Shown here one piece after another: positions 8,315 to 16,714 of a stretch of 53,007 bases of DNA. This DNA comes from Arcobacteraceae bacterium. Lineage in GTDB: Bacteria > Campylobacterota > Campylobacteria > Campylobacterales > Arcobacteraceae. The notes under the pieces are model-generated. The model was given only the letters and a program-made list of their open reading frames with translations, was not told the DNA's origin and did no database searches. Both the position numbers and the translations under genes were made by a program. The number at the start of each line of letters is the position of its first letter. Positions within the stretch are counted from its first letter, which is position 1. Where the stretch lies: assembly GCA_023229945.1 (NCBI GenBank), contig JALNYH010000013.1, forward strand, positions 1 to 53,007, written 5' to 3'.

Positions 8315-9070
8315 TTAAATATTAAATCTTGTAATATATTGTCTTACATATTCTAAATCAGTTAAAAAATCAATTTCTCCCCAAGTATTAGGCTCTATTT
8401 CTATTGTTTTTAGAATCTTTCCATCTTCTATTAATCCTTGAAATACTGATAAATAGTGTGGAGAACCTTCTAGTAATTCTGGGGTTCTAACTAAATCATT
8501 TATTTTATCAACGAACTCTTTAATAAAATTCCCACAAACCGCACATATGCCAATCCATTCTGCACTAATATTGTTATAATCTATCTCTTTACTAATTTTA
8601 ACTATTTGATTCTCTTTATTTAAAATAATTTTTGTATCATCCTCATCATATATAGATTTTTTATTGATTGCAACAAGCAAGCCATTTTCTAGCTCTTTTG
8701 CTTTATTGATTAAGTTAGCTAATACATTAGGTTTAAAAATATTATCACCATTAAGCATAATAAAATTTTCATCCATAAAACAAGTAGAAGTCCAAAGAGA
8801 AACTAAATTATTATGAGATTTAAAAAATGGATTATAAATAATGGATATATTTAATCCTAAATCTGCTCTAGTTTTAATTTTGTCTTCTATTTTTTCAGTT
8901 TGAAAGCCTGTTATAATGCAAATATCTTTAATGCCACAATATTTAGCTGCTTCCAGCTGTTTATCTAAAAGAGTTTTTTCACCATCTATTGTTAGTAGTG
9001 ATTTTGGTGTATTTTGAGTTGCAGGGCTTAATCTATTTCCAACTCCTGCTGCTAATATTATTAGTTTCAT
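8315..9070 (-). CDS. MobA-like nucleotidyltransferase (candidate CTP:phosphoglycerate or similar cytidylyltransferase)
   Basis: 251 residues. The N-terminal NTP-binding loop is LAAGVGNRLSPATQNTPKSLL, with the metal-binding aspartate in MLNGDNIF and a late acidic segment TWGEIDFLTDLEYV. This is the LicC / Cj1416-like branch that activates small phosphorylated compounds (phosphocholine, phosphoglutamine and others) rather than a RmlA-type sugar enzyme. Placed between a glycerate kinase and a CDP-glycerol-transferase-like protein, the obvious hypothesis is activation of phosphoglycerate to NDP-glycerate. The nucleotide and substrate cannot be read from the sequence. Confidence 0.82.
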   Translation of the reverse strand: MKLIILAAGVGNRLSPATQNTPKSLLTIDGEKTLLDKQLEAAKYCGIKDICIITGFQTEKIEDKIKTRADLGLNISIIYNPFFKSHNNLVSLWTSTCFMDENFIMLNGDNIFKPNVLANLINKAKELENGLLVAINKKSIYDEDDTKIILNKENQIVKISKEIDYNNISAEWIGICAVCGNFIKEFVDKINDLVRTPELLEGSPHYLSVFQGLIEDGKILKTIEIEPNTWGEIDFLTDLEYVRQYITRFNI

Positions 9071-9084
9071 TTTAATCCTTTGAA

Positions 9085-10311
9085 TTATTTTACCAATTTG
9101 TCTATGAAATAATCTACTATATACTTTCCAGCACCACTAGAGTTTGGAATAACAATATATAGATTGCTAAGCCTAGTATCTTTTAAATAGTCATTTTCTG
9201 ATAAAATTACATTATTAATAGTTGTTTCTAAATCTTCTACATTGTATATTTTATAGTAGCTATCTGTTAATTTTTCTCCTAACTCATTATATCCTACACT
9301 TTTTTCATTAATTAGATGAATAATTGGTTTTTTTGTTGGAAGATACTCAGCTAAAAATGAACCACAATCAGTAATAAGTGCATCAGATGTTTTAAAAATA
9401 TCCATATAGTTACTATCATTATAATAAATGCTATTATCTAAATTATTCCATGTATTAAAATAGCTATTTGCTTCTTGTTCAGACATAAAACCAATTTCAG
9501 TAATATAGTGTTTTAATCTTTGATGAGGTTTTAGTACCCAAGATATATCTTTGTTCTTTGTAGCTAACTCTAAAAAGAATTTATAATATTTATCAAATGT
9601 TGAATAGTTTAATATATTCTCCCCTACCGTCCAATGTGGAGCCCATATTACTTTTTTAATGATATTATAAGGTTTATGTTTTGGTATTTTCCATATATTA
9701 CATTTTTTAATTTCTTTATCATTATATTCATCAAATTTTGGATAACCAGAGACTACAACATTTTTGCCACCAAGAGGTCCATATTGTATAAATTGTTCTT
9801 TATGCCACAAGCTTTCAGCGAAAATAGTCCAACAAGAATTATGTAATTCCATATTAAAGTGATCTTGTTTTAAGTTTCCAACTTTATATCCGTAAGGAAT
9901 ATAACAAACCAAACTTTCTTTATAAATTTTAGGCCACCTCAACTCCTCTGGAAGTCTAGGATAAGGTTGATCAAAAAATACAATATCTGCTTTAACTTTT
10001 TCATAATTATAAAATTCATCTTTCTCTATATCGTAACCAAATATAACATTCATAGATTGATTATTAAAAAAGTTGTAATTATCCGTACAAGTTTTTATTT
10101 TATTTTCAATTTTGTTTTCAAGATTAGGGAAAGCTACAATTATTGGTTCAAAGTACTCACTTTTCTGAAGCTCATTATATACAGTTTTACCACACCAAAG
10201 CTGTTGTTGAGAAATAAAAAAAGCAACCTTTATTTTAGAACCATTTTTGATTTTTTTTATCTTTTCTTCTAATACTATTTTGTAATGCTCTTGAATATCT
10301 ATAAAATTCAT
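9085..10311 (-). CDS. CDP-glycerol glycerophosphotransferase-like protein
   Basis: 408 residues of the Glyphos_transf family (TagF/TagB-like, GT-B fold). Diagnostic segments are VIWAPHWTVGENIL, WVLKPHQRLK and SDALITDCGSFLAEYLPTKKPIIHL, the nucleotide-phosphate binding part. It lacks an extra N-terminal glycosyltransferase domain. Family members transfer glycerol-phosphate (or ribitol-phosphate and similar) from a CDP donor to a glycan. The two genes downstream make a phospho-acid (glycerate kinase) and probably an NDP-activated form, so this may transfer phosphoglycerate. A relic of a second copy is at 5979-6146. Confidence 0.85.
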   Translation of the reverse strand: MNFIDIQEHYKIVLEEKIKKIKNGSKIKVAFFISQQQLWCGKTVYNELQKSEYFEPIIVAFPNLENKIENKIKTCTDNYNFFNNQSMNVIFGYDIEKDEFYNYEKVKADIVFFDQPYPRLPEELRWPKIYKESLVCYIPYGYKVGNLKQDHFNMELHNSCWTIFAESLWHKEQFIQYGPLGGKNVVVSGYPKFDEYNDKEIKKCNIWKIPKHKPYNIIKKVIWAPHWTVGENILNYSTFDKYYKFFLELATKNKDISWVLKPHQRLKHYITEIGFMSEQEANSYFNTWNNLDNSIYYNDSNYMDIFKTSDALITDCGSFLAEYLPTKKPIIHLINEKSVGYNELGEKLTDSYYKIYNVEDLETTINNVILSENDYLKDTRLSNLYIVIPNSSGAGKYIVDYFIDKLVK

Positions 10312-10325
10312 ATTATCTTTCCAAT

Positions 10326-11330
10326 TTAATTATTTTTATTTAATTGATTTAGAAGATTGGTGATTTTTCTTAAATAACCTTGAAAATCATTTGAAGAAAC
10401 AATCAGCTCAACTTTCTTAAAATATATTGTTTGGTAACTATCATTAGAATTTATAAATTTACAATTTAATTTATGAAGTTTAATAAAATAGTTATATACT
10501 AAACACAGAAAAGAATTATCATATTCAATAATGTTTTCTTGTGTAAAACCAAATTTCTCAATATTATTAAAAAATACACTAAAATAGCCTTTAAATCTTT
10601 CTTCATAATCTTTAATACTATCTTTAATACTAAAATCAAGACGAGTATATATTGTAAAATTTGAAATATGACCAACAATTGTATTTGGAATATTTAAATT
10701 AGGTGGATAAACAAATATTTTTGTCTTATTTATTAACTCTTGTATAGTTGATATGTGTTTTATATTTATTGAATTATTGAATAGCTCTTTTAATTTGTTC
10801 ATTTCTTTAGTATTTAAACAAAACCCCTTAAACTCAACATCAGGAAATCTAACCATAAGCTCTTTTATATACCCCACAAACTCCTCATCCGCCAAATTCT
10901 CCTCAGTAGCCAAAAACCCTATACTATTAGGACAATACATATCTTTAATCTTATCTTCATCTATGGGCTTACTCAAACTATGCAAAAACTTATATTCATT
11001 AAACTTCTCATCATCTCTCGCAATAGTGCTTATAGGTGAGTTTACAAGTTCTTCTCCACTATCACTACATCTAAAGCTTAATATATGTCTTCTATCGAAG
11101 TAAATCTCTGGCAAATCATATTCAAATCCGTAGCCATCTATATCGTATATTTTAGAAACTTTATCGATAGTTTTATCACAAGTGATAGTATCTATTTTTT
11201 GTCCATCAATTAGTACATCAATACTTTGTATTTCATCACTGTAAACTTTTTTACAAAATCCTGTAAATGTAAGATAATGGTCGATATGAACAGCACCATA
11301 ACTTTTGGCATCTCTTGTAGGAATAATCAT
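10326..11330 (-). CDS. Uncharacterised glycan-locus protein
   Basis: 334 residues; I recognise no family. The first about 115 residues look beta-rich (HIDHYLTFTGFCKKVYS, IDGYGFEYDLPEIYF), as in carbohydrate-related N-terminal domains seen before glycosyltransferases in such loci. The middle (SIGFLATEENLADEEFVGYI, later TKIFVYPPNLNIPNTIVGH) resembles a Rossmann-like GT-B half without a recognisable donor site. There is no signal peptide or membrane helix. Its start overlaps the MNT gene stop by 4 nt. It may be a degenerate or unusual glycosyltransferase; that is a guess. Confidence 0.65.
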   Translation of the reverse strand: MIIPTRDAKSYGAVHIDHYLTFTGFCKKVYSDEIQSIDVLIDGQKIDTITCDKTIDKVSKIYDIDGYGFEYDLPEIYFDRRHILSFRCSDSGEELVNSPISTIARDDEKFNEYKFLHSLSKPIDEDKIKDMYCPNSIGFLATEENLADEEFVGYIKELMVRFPDVEFKGFCLNTKEMNKLKELFNNSINIKHISTIQELINKTKIFVYPPNLNIPNTIVGHISNFTIYTRLDFSIKDSIKDYEERFKGYFSVFFNNIEKFGFTQENIIEYDNSFLCLVYNYFIKLHKLNCKFINSNDSYQTIYFKKVELIVSSNDFQGYLRKITNLLNQLNKNN

Positions 11331-11647
11331 ATACTTCCTTGATTTTTAAACTGAATTCCAACTCTATCAATATGGTTTCTGAGTTCTTCGTTTTCTATAG
11401 TATTATAGTCAATTAAATCTATTTTGTAGGGTAAATCAAGCTCTTCTAACTTACTTTTTATTCGCATAAGTTGATGAAAATCTAAATCATTTGATTTTAT
11501 TGCTATATCTATATCTGAGCCATTTTTGAAGTTTCCTTTGGCTCTCGAACCAAATAGTATTATATTACCTGAATCATTAACAAAGTCCAATTTGTCTATG
11601 ATTCTTTGAATAGTCATATCATCCAGTCCAATATATGGTTTAGTCAT
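11327..11647 (-). CDS. MNT-domain nucleotidyltransferase antitoxin
   Basis: About 106 residues. It carries the minimal nucleotidyltransferase motif GSRAKGNFKNGSDIDIAI (GSxxxG then DxD), as in MntA antitoxins. The partner HEPN gene lies immediately upstream and overlaps it. In studied HEPN-MNT pairs the MNT protein silences the HEPN RNase, in some cases by AMPylating it. I chose the ATG at 11647, with a TTGGA upstream, over the TTG at 11659. Confidence 0.85.
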   Translation of the reverse strand: MTKPYIGLDDMTIQRIIDKLDFVNDSGNIILFGSRAKGNFKNGSDIDIAIKSNDLDFHQLMRIKSKLEELDLPYKIDLIDYNTIENEELRNHIDRVGIQFKNQGSI

Positions 11648-12050
11648 TTTTAAGTCCAATCATTAGTTGTTCAAATTTTATAAACTCTTCAAAATAAACA
11701 TTAACTATTTCATCCACTACTTTTTTTGCCATATTTCTATCATATGCATGAGAAGTTAAGTTTCTAGCTTGAATCATATCCATCCAAATCTCACCATCAC
11801 CTATCAGCTGATTCTTGAATGCCTCTTTTGTAGCGTCTCTTGAGCCTTTAATACTAAAATTACCTTGGTACTCAAAAAAGTCTTTCATAGTATTCCAAGC
11901 TAACTCGTGAGTGTATTCAAAAGCTTGAATTACTCCTTGTTGCTCCAAAAGACTTAAGTCTCTTATTCGAAAAAGTTCAACGGCACTTTTTAGTTGTGAT
12001 AATGCAAAACAATAATTACTAAACCTTTGCTTCCATCTAATATCTTCCAA
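11640..12050 (-). CDS. HEPN-domain toxin, HI0074/HepT-like
   Basis: 136 residues, all-helical. It matches the nucleotidyltransferase substrate-binding protein HI0074 family, with QGVIQAFEYTHELAWNTMKDFFEYQG and the HEPN RNase motif ARNLTSHAY (R-x4-H). HEPN proteins of this type are RNase toxins paired with an MNT antitoxin. Here toxin precedes antitoxin, as is usual for HEPN-MNT. The pair sits inside a glycan island, where it could stabilise the locus or act in phage defence. Confidence 0.87.
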   Translation of the reverse strand: MEDIRWKQRFSNYCFALSQLKSAVELFRIRDLSLLEQQGVIQAFEYTHELAWNTMKDFFEYQGNFSIKGSRDATKEAFKNQLIGDGEIWMDMIQARNLTSHAYDRNMAKKVVDEIVNVYFEEFIKFEQLMIGLKND

Positions 12051-12108
12051 CTATAACCCTTTGTTTAAAACAGTTAGTCTATTCTATCTAATTTAAGTTT
12101 AATAAACA

Positions 12109-12807
12109 CTAAACTTTTCTTAAAAACTCATTTTGTAAAATTTCAGCGAACTTAAAATCGAGTTCATCATCAATATCTACGCTATATTTTTTATCCATAA
12201 TATAAGCATAAGCTTTGTCTTTGAGGAAAAATGTTTTTGTATCTAGAAAGATATTTGTATCACACATATGAATTGCACCATTTAGTCTATAAAACTTGGG
12301 CAAATCTTGACTTCTTTTGCCTGTAGCAATTTCGGGTAAAAATTCAGACATGTTTAAATCATTTGGTAGGGAGTTACTCCAAAGAGGGCTATGTTCAGCT
12401 TCACAAACAGAAATAATAGCATCTGCTTTTTTAGCAAACAAATACTCTATAGCTTCATCAATATGCCAACTCTGACGAAGTGGCGATGTGGGTTGAATCA
12501 TCAAAAAATAATCAAAATTTGGGAAGCAATTTATTGCATGAGATAATGGTTCGAAATTTGGTGATGTATCAGTTGCCAATTCATTTGGTCTTTTTAATAT
12601 ATCACAACCGTAAGTTTGGGATATATTAAGTATCTCATTATCATCGCTTGAAACTACTACTTTATCCAAATATTTACTATTCAAACAAGCTTCTATACTC
12701 CAAGCAATCAAAGGCTTACCGCATAAGTCAAGGATATTCTTTCTAGGTAGTCTTTTGCTACCCCCACGAGCTGGAATAATAGCCAAGAAAGTTTTACCAT
12801 TGTACAT
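12109..12807 (-). CDS. CMP-nonulosonate (sialic-acid-like) cytidylyltransferase
   Basis: 232 residues, NeuA/PtmB/LegF type. The CTP-binding loop is IPARGGSKRLPRKNI and the sequence continues GKPLIAWSIEACLNS, VVSSDDNEIL and LMIQPTSPLRQSWHIDEAI, followed by the C-terminal SVDIDDELDFKFAE. It activates a nonulosonic acid as its CMP derivative for transfer. It is the last gene of the 12109-21130 operon, sharing one base with the upstream aminotransferase gene. Whether the sugar is legionaminic, pseudaminic or another acid is not decided by this gene alone. Confidence 0.9.
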   Translation of the reverse strand: MYNGKTFLAIIPARGGSKRLPRKNILDLCGKPLIAWSIEACLNSKYLDKVVVSSDDNEILNISQTYGCDILKRPNELATDTSPNFEPLSHAINCFPNFDYFLMIQPTSPLRQSWHIDEAIEYLFAKKADAIISVCEAEHSPLWSNSLPNDLNMSEFLPEIATGKRSQDLPKFYRLNGAIHMCDTNIFLDTKTFFLKDKAYAYIMDKKYSVDIDDELDFKFAEILQNEFLRKV

Positions 12808-14216
12808 TAGATATCTTTCAAAACTTTTTGTATTTCATCAGCACTTTTCAAAGTCTCATAAGTAGGGAGGTTGAGACCTATTTTGGAAAGTTTATGACTG
12901 ATTTTTGTATCTTCTTTACAATATTTTGCATAAATTTCCATATCACTAAGCGGATAGAAAAATGGCCTTGCATCTATACCGTGATTTTTTAATTTTAAGA
13001 TATAGCTATCTCTATCTATACTATCATCAAGCAAAATACTAACCAACCAAGTTATTCTTTGTCTATTTGGTAAATCTTTTTGAAAAGTAAAAGATTTAGT
13101 ATCTTTTAAAACTTCCTTATAGCTATTTTCATATTGTCGTCTATTGGTGTGAATATTGTCTATTCTTTCTAGTTGAGCTACACCTATTGCGGCTTGAAGA
13201 TTTGTCAAACGATAGTTATATCCCACAACATCATGCCAATATCTTTTGGTTTTACTCATGCCATGATCTCTTAAAACTCTTATTTTAGAGTTTAATTCTT
13301 CATTATTAGTGGTACACATACCACCTTCTCCTGTAGTGATTACTTTGTTCCCATAAAAAGAAAAACAACCTATATCACCAAAACTTCCTACTTTCTTCCC
13401 ATCAAACATAGCTCCATGAGCTTCTGCACAATCTTCTATAACTTTTAGATTGTATTGTTTTGCTATTTCCATAATAGTAGCCATATCGCAAGATTGCCCA
13501 TATAAATGTACAGGAATAATAGCTTTTGTTTTAGGTGTTATTGCTCTTTCTATTGCTTTTGGGTCTATACACCAACTATCTTCTTCTACATCTACTATAA
13601 CAGGAGTTGCACCAGCGTGCAATACGGTATTGATAGTTGCAGCAAAAGTTAAATCAGGAACTATTACTTCATCCCCTTCTCCAATCCCAAGTACAACCAA
13701 AGCTAGATGAAGTGCAACAGTTCCATTTGACACAGCAACACCATACTTACAATCGCTATATTTAGAGAACTCTTCTTCAAATCTTACTATGTACTCACCA
13801 CTACTAGAAATCCATGTACTCATAAAAGCATCTGTAAGATATTTGAATTCATTTCCATTTAGATTTGGAATTGCTACAGGAAAATATACATTTTGTTTAT
13901 ATTCAAAAAAATCGACAACATTTTGTTTTTCATTTACAATAGGAATTACTTTGACTTTGTGTGAAATCTTTTTTAGTAAACTATCATAACTCTCTCCCAC
14001 TTTACCAAAAGTAAATTCACCTGTTAAAATCCGCTCTATCTTTACATCTAGTCCAAAATCATTAAGTAATGACCTTCTAATATCTCCATCTGTTATAACA
14101 CCGCATAATTTAGATTTGTCATCAATTACAAATACTACCCCCATAGCATTTTCATTGATTATCTTCATGGCTTGAATTAAACTATCAGTTTTTTTACATA
14201 TCATTTTTTGTATCAT
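12807..14216 (-). CDS. CBS-CBS-DegT fusion: regulated sugar aminotransferase
   Basis: 469 residues, about 100 longer than a normal DegT enzyme. Residues 1-110 form two CBS motifs (AMKIINENAMGVVFVIDD then LCGVITDGDIRRSLL; second IPIVNEKQNVVDFF). Residues about 112-469 are a complete DegT/perosamine-synthase-like aminotransferase, with VSNGTVALHLAL, IEDCAEAHG, SFYGNKVITTGEGGM containing the PLP lysine, and NYRLTNLQAAIG. CBS pairs sense adenine nucleotides, and in Campylobacter legionaminic-acid loci a CBS pair is attached to the nucleotidyltransferase PtmE instead. Here it appears moved onto the aminotransferase, suggesting energy-dependent control of the pathway. Gene boundaries are tight (ATGA with the upstream gene), with no frameshift. 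Confidence 0.88.
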   Translation of the reverse strand: MIQKMICKKTDSLIQAMKIINENAMGVVFVIDDKSKLCGVITDGDIRRSLLNDFGLDVKIERILTGEFTFGKVGESYDSLLKKISHKVKVIPIVNEKQNVVDFFEYKQNVYFPVAIPNLNGNEFKYLTDAFMSTWISSSGEYIVRFEEEFSKYSDCKYGVAVSNGTVALHLALVVLGIGEGDEVIVPDLTFAATINTVLHAGATPVIVDVEEDSWCIDPKAIERAITPKTKAIIPVHLYGQSCDMATIMEIAKQYNLKVIEDCAEAHGAMFDGKKVGSFGDIGCFSFYGNKVITTGEGGMCTTNNEELNSKIRVLRDHGMSKTKRYWHDVVGYNYRLTNLQAAIGVAQLERIDNIHTNRRQYENSYKEVLKDTKSFTFQKDLPNRQRITWLVSILLDDSIDRDSYILKLKNHGIDARPFFYPLSDMEIYAKYCKEDTKISHKLSKIGLNLPTYETLKSADEIQKVLKDI

Positions 14217-15067
14217 ACAATTGCCTCTTGAAGAGTTTTATAAGTTTTCATAATTGTAGCAATATCTTCATAAATTTCCAAAGTAAAAATCTTTTCTTTT
14301 AAATTATTTGTTTGTTTTAGAATTTTTATTATGTCAGCTTCTTTCCCAAAAGCATGATTTGTATCATGTAAGCCATCATTATCGCTTATATGTATATATT
14401 CACTCACATCCAACATATTTTTTAGTTGAGTTTCAAGGCTAATTCCTAGTACATTTGAGCTTACTTTTATATGTGCGATATCAAGTAAAAGTCCAAATTC
14501 TAACTTTTGTTTTAACTCAATATAGTCTTCATAAGTACACAACATAAAAAACTGTTTGCCATTATATGTGTCATAATTTGTTTTTGAAAAAACATTGTTT
14601 TCTATATAGAGTTTTATATTTGGTACAATATTTTCCAATAATCTATAGCCATCAATAAATCTTTGAATTGCTTTTTGTGTATCATAAAGGTTGGTTTTTG
14701 AGATTTTTTTGCCTATTTCAGATACATGCACATCAATAAAAGAACCTGCATGAAATCCAAATTTGTCACTACCTAATAATTTGGATAATAAAATAGAGTT
14801 TGTTAGATGTTCCAATGTCTTTGAATAAATTGTATCATCCAAAGATGCTAAATTTACGACAAAATGTTCTTTTGGTGGAGGAAAATAATTGTGGCAAATA
14901 TAGTTAAGATTATATTTTGCTTTTAATTCAAGTAAATCATCCTCAAAACCGTCATAATATTCTGTTCCACCAGAAAGCTCTATATTTCTAAATCCTGAAT
15001 TAGCAAGTTCTTGTACTGAATCTTTTATTTTTTTATGTTTGACACAAGAACTTGATACATAAATCAT
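14213..15067 (-). CDS. TIM-barrel sugar isomerase/epimerase-like protein
   Basis: 284 residues of the xylose-isomerase-like/AP endonuclease 2 superfamily. Likely metal ligands appear in order: NIELSGG, CHNYFPP, GFHAGSF, LYIENNVF, LLLDIAHIK, YIHISDNDGLHD and TLEIYED. These Glu, His and Asp positions match those of metal-dependent isomerases in the fold. It directly abuts the neuB gene (no spacer) and overlaps the aminotransferase. Known nonulosonate pathways use a NeuC/LegG/PseG enzyme to release the sugar from its nucleotide; none is in this window, so this protein may supply an unusual epimerase step. That is inference. Confidence 0.78.
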   Translation of the reverse strand: MIYVSSSCVKHKKIKDSVQELANSGFRNIELSGGTEYYDGFEDDLLELKAKYNLNYICHNYFPPPKEHFVVNLASLDDTIYSKTLEHLTNSILLSKLLGSDKFGFHAGSFIDVHVSEIGKKISKTNLYDTQKAIQRFIDGYRLLENIVPNIKLYIENNVFSKTNYDTYNGKQFFMLCTYEDYIELKQKLEFGLLLDIAHIKVSSNVLGISLETQLKNMLDVSEYIHISDNDGLHDTNHAFGKEADIIKILKQTNNLKEKIFTLEIYEDIATIMKTYKTLQEAIV

Positions 15068-16066
15068 TTAGATAAGCTCATCTTCTAGATAATCTTTTGA
15101 AGCTTTTTGCCCTATTACTTCATCCCATTTCATAGCACATATTCCAGTACCTGGTCTTTTTACAGTAATATTTTCTTCTGTAAAAATTTCACCAGCTTTA
15201 ATAGCTGTTTTTGCTACTACACTTTTTCTTGCTATTGCTTTATTTTTAGCCTCACTTTGACTAGCTTTTTTGATACCATCTCCAAGGGCTAATTCAATAT
15301 TTCTGATAGCACTTACCATATCTTTTAGACCTTGTGGATTTAAACTAGCTCTATGATCTGGTCCGTGCATACCGCAATCTAGCGTAAAATGCTTTTCTAT
15401 TACACATGCTCCTAATGCTACAGCTGCAATAGGAACTTCTATACCTAAAGTGTGGTCACTATATCCAAACTTCATCCCAAAAGCATTTCCAATAGTATTC
15501 ATTGCTTTTAGATTTACATCTGCCATAGGAGTAGGGTATTCTGAATTTACATGAAGTAAAGTGATATTATCTTTTGGAGTTCCACCATGCACTAAAATAT
15601 CTATGGCACTTTCTATTTCACCAAGATTTGCCATACCAGTTGAAAGTATTATTTTTTTGTTCATCTTGCTTATCTTTCTCAAATATGGAAGATTTGTAAG
15701 TTCACTACTTGGTATCTTAAAAGTATCCAAACCATAAGAATCAAGTAAATCGACAGCATACAAGTCAAAAGGAGTTGATAAAAATATAATATTTTTTTCT
15801 TTACAATATTTGATAAGCTCTTCGTGCATCTCTTCTGTTAATTCAAGTTTTCTCACCATATCAAGCTGAGATTCTTTGACATCTGTTGTCTCTTTTTGAT
15901 ATTGAGCTTTTGGTGCAAATTTTGACACTCCCAAAACAGCTTTAAATGTTTGGAATTTTACAGCATCAGCTTTTGCTTCAACTGCTACATCAACCAACTT
16001 TTTTGCAAGTTCTAGTGAACCATTATGATTAACCCCTGCTTCAGCTATTATAAAAACTTTTGACAT
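15068..16066 (-). CDS. Nonulosonic acid synthase, NeuB family
   Basis: 332 residues. It condenses phosphoenolpyruvate with a 6-carbon amino sugar to form a 9-carbon sialic-acid-like sugar. Signatures: IIAEAGVNHNGSLELAKKL at the N-terminus, DAVKFQTFK, LSTPFD, ILSTGMA, LLHVNSEYPTPMADVNLKAM, GYSDHTLG and EKHFTLDCGMHGPDHRASL. A C-terminal SAF (antifreeze-like) domain follows (VAKTAIKAGEIFTEENITVKRPGTG). The YPTPMADVNLKAM segment is more like legionaminic/NeuAc synthases than PseI. Length is normal. It is in the middle of the operon, 9 bp after the acetyltransferase gene. Confidence 0.93.
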   Translation of the reverse strand: MSKVFIIAEAGVNHNGSLELAKKLVDVAVEAKADAVKFQTFKAVLGVSKFAPKAQYQKETTDVKESQLDMVRKLELTEEMHEELIKYCKEKNIIFLSTPFDLYAVDLLDSYGLDTFKIPSSELTNLPYLRKISKMNKKIILSTGMANLGEIESAIDILVHGGTPKDNITLLHVNSEYPTPMADVNLKAMNTIGNAFGMKFGYSDHTLGIEVPIAAVALGACVIEKHFTLDCGMHGPDHRASLNPQGLKDMVSAIRNIELALGDGIKKASQSEAKNKAIARKSVVAKTAIKAGEIFTEENITVKRPGTGICAMKWDEVIGQKASKDYLEDELI

Positions 16067-16075
16067 CTCTTCCTC

Positions 16076-16714
16076 CTATAAATTATTTCCTATTTTTTTC
16101 GCAGGATTTCCAAGTAGTAAAGAGTCGTTTTTAACCCCTTTGAATACTACACTACCTGCTGATATTTGATTATTATTTCCTATTTTACAATATGGCAAAA
16201 AACTTACCCTTGAACCACTATAGTTCAAATCCCCAATTTGTACATTGCCAGTAATATCAAAATGTGAACTAAAAGTATTAAAAGAGCCTATTTTCACATC
16301 ATGTCCTACTGTTCCGCAAAGATTGAAAATATTACAATTACCAATGTTTATATCAGTTGTCAATACAACATTTGGGCATATTATATTTCCTTCCCCAAAA
16401 CCAACATCACCACCAATAATAACCGATGGATGAATGAAATTATAAAACTGAATACCTTTGGAATGAAGCTTATCATAAATCTTACTTCGTAGCAATGGTT
16501 CAGAGATTGCTATTATAACATATTCATTTGGTGAAAAATTATGATTGCTTTCACTATTGATATAAAATTCTTCTAGTTTATGCCCTTTTAATTTGTCATT
16601 TGAAACATCTAAAAAACCTTTAAATCTTATACCTAAAGCTTCTTGTGAATTTATAACCCACCAGTAAACTTCTCGTGCAAATTTACCGCTTCCACATATC
16701 AAAATCTCTTTCAA
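16076..16714 (-). CDS. NeuD/PglD-like acyltransferase with left-handed beta-helix
   Basis: 212 residues. The N-terminal Rossmann-like PglD_N domain is ILICGSGKFAREVYWWV, and the C-terminal hexapeptide left-handed beta-helix runs from about residue 95 to 205. The likely catalytic His is in CGTVGHDVKIG and a typical C-terminal cap is LLLGNPAKKIG. Family members N- or O-acetylate sialic acids or amino sugars using acetyl-CoA. Given the acyl carrier proteins in the same operon, an acyl-ACP donor is also conceivable. It overlaps the SDR stop by 4 nt. Confidence 0.87.
   Translation of the reverse strand: MKEILICGSGKFAREVYWWVINSQEALGIRFKGFLDVSNDKLKGHKLEEFYINSESNHNFSPNEYVIIAISEPLLRSKIYDKLHSKGIQFYNFIHPSVIIGGDVGFGEGNIICPNVVLTTDINIGNCNIFNLCGTVGHDVKIGSFNTFSSHFDITGNVQIGDLNYSGSRVSFLPYCKIGNNNQISAGSVVFKGVKNDSLLLGNPAKKIGNNL

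Noticed and set aside
10753..11103. Plus-strand ORF of 116 codons
   Set aside because: It is antisense to the unknown glycan-locus gene, Ser/Leu-rich from reverse codons, with no family resemblance.
12096..12120. Possible terminator between the HEPN gene and neuA
   Set aside because: AAGTTTA/TAAACTT is a short, AT-only stem, and the T-run is on the wrong side for the minus-strand operon.
15068..16066. Firm naming as pseudaminic acid synthase (pseI)
   Set aside because: The substrate-side motif looks more like legionaminic/NeuAc synthases, and neither set of accompanying pathway genes is complete, so no specific symbol is given.
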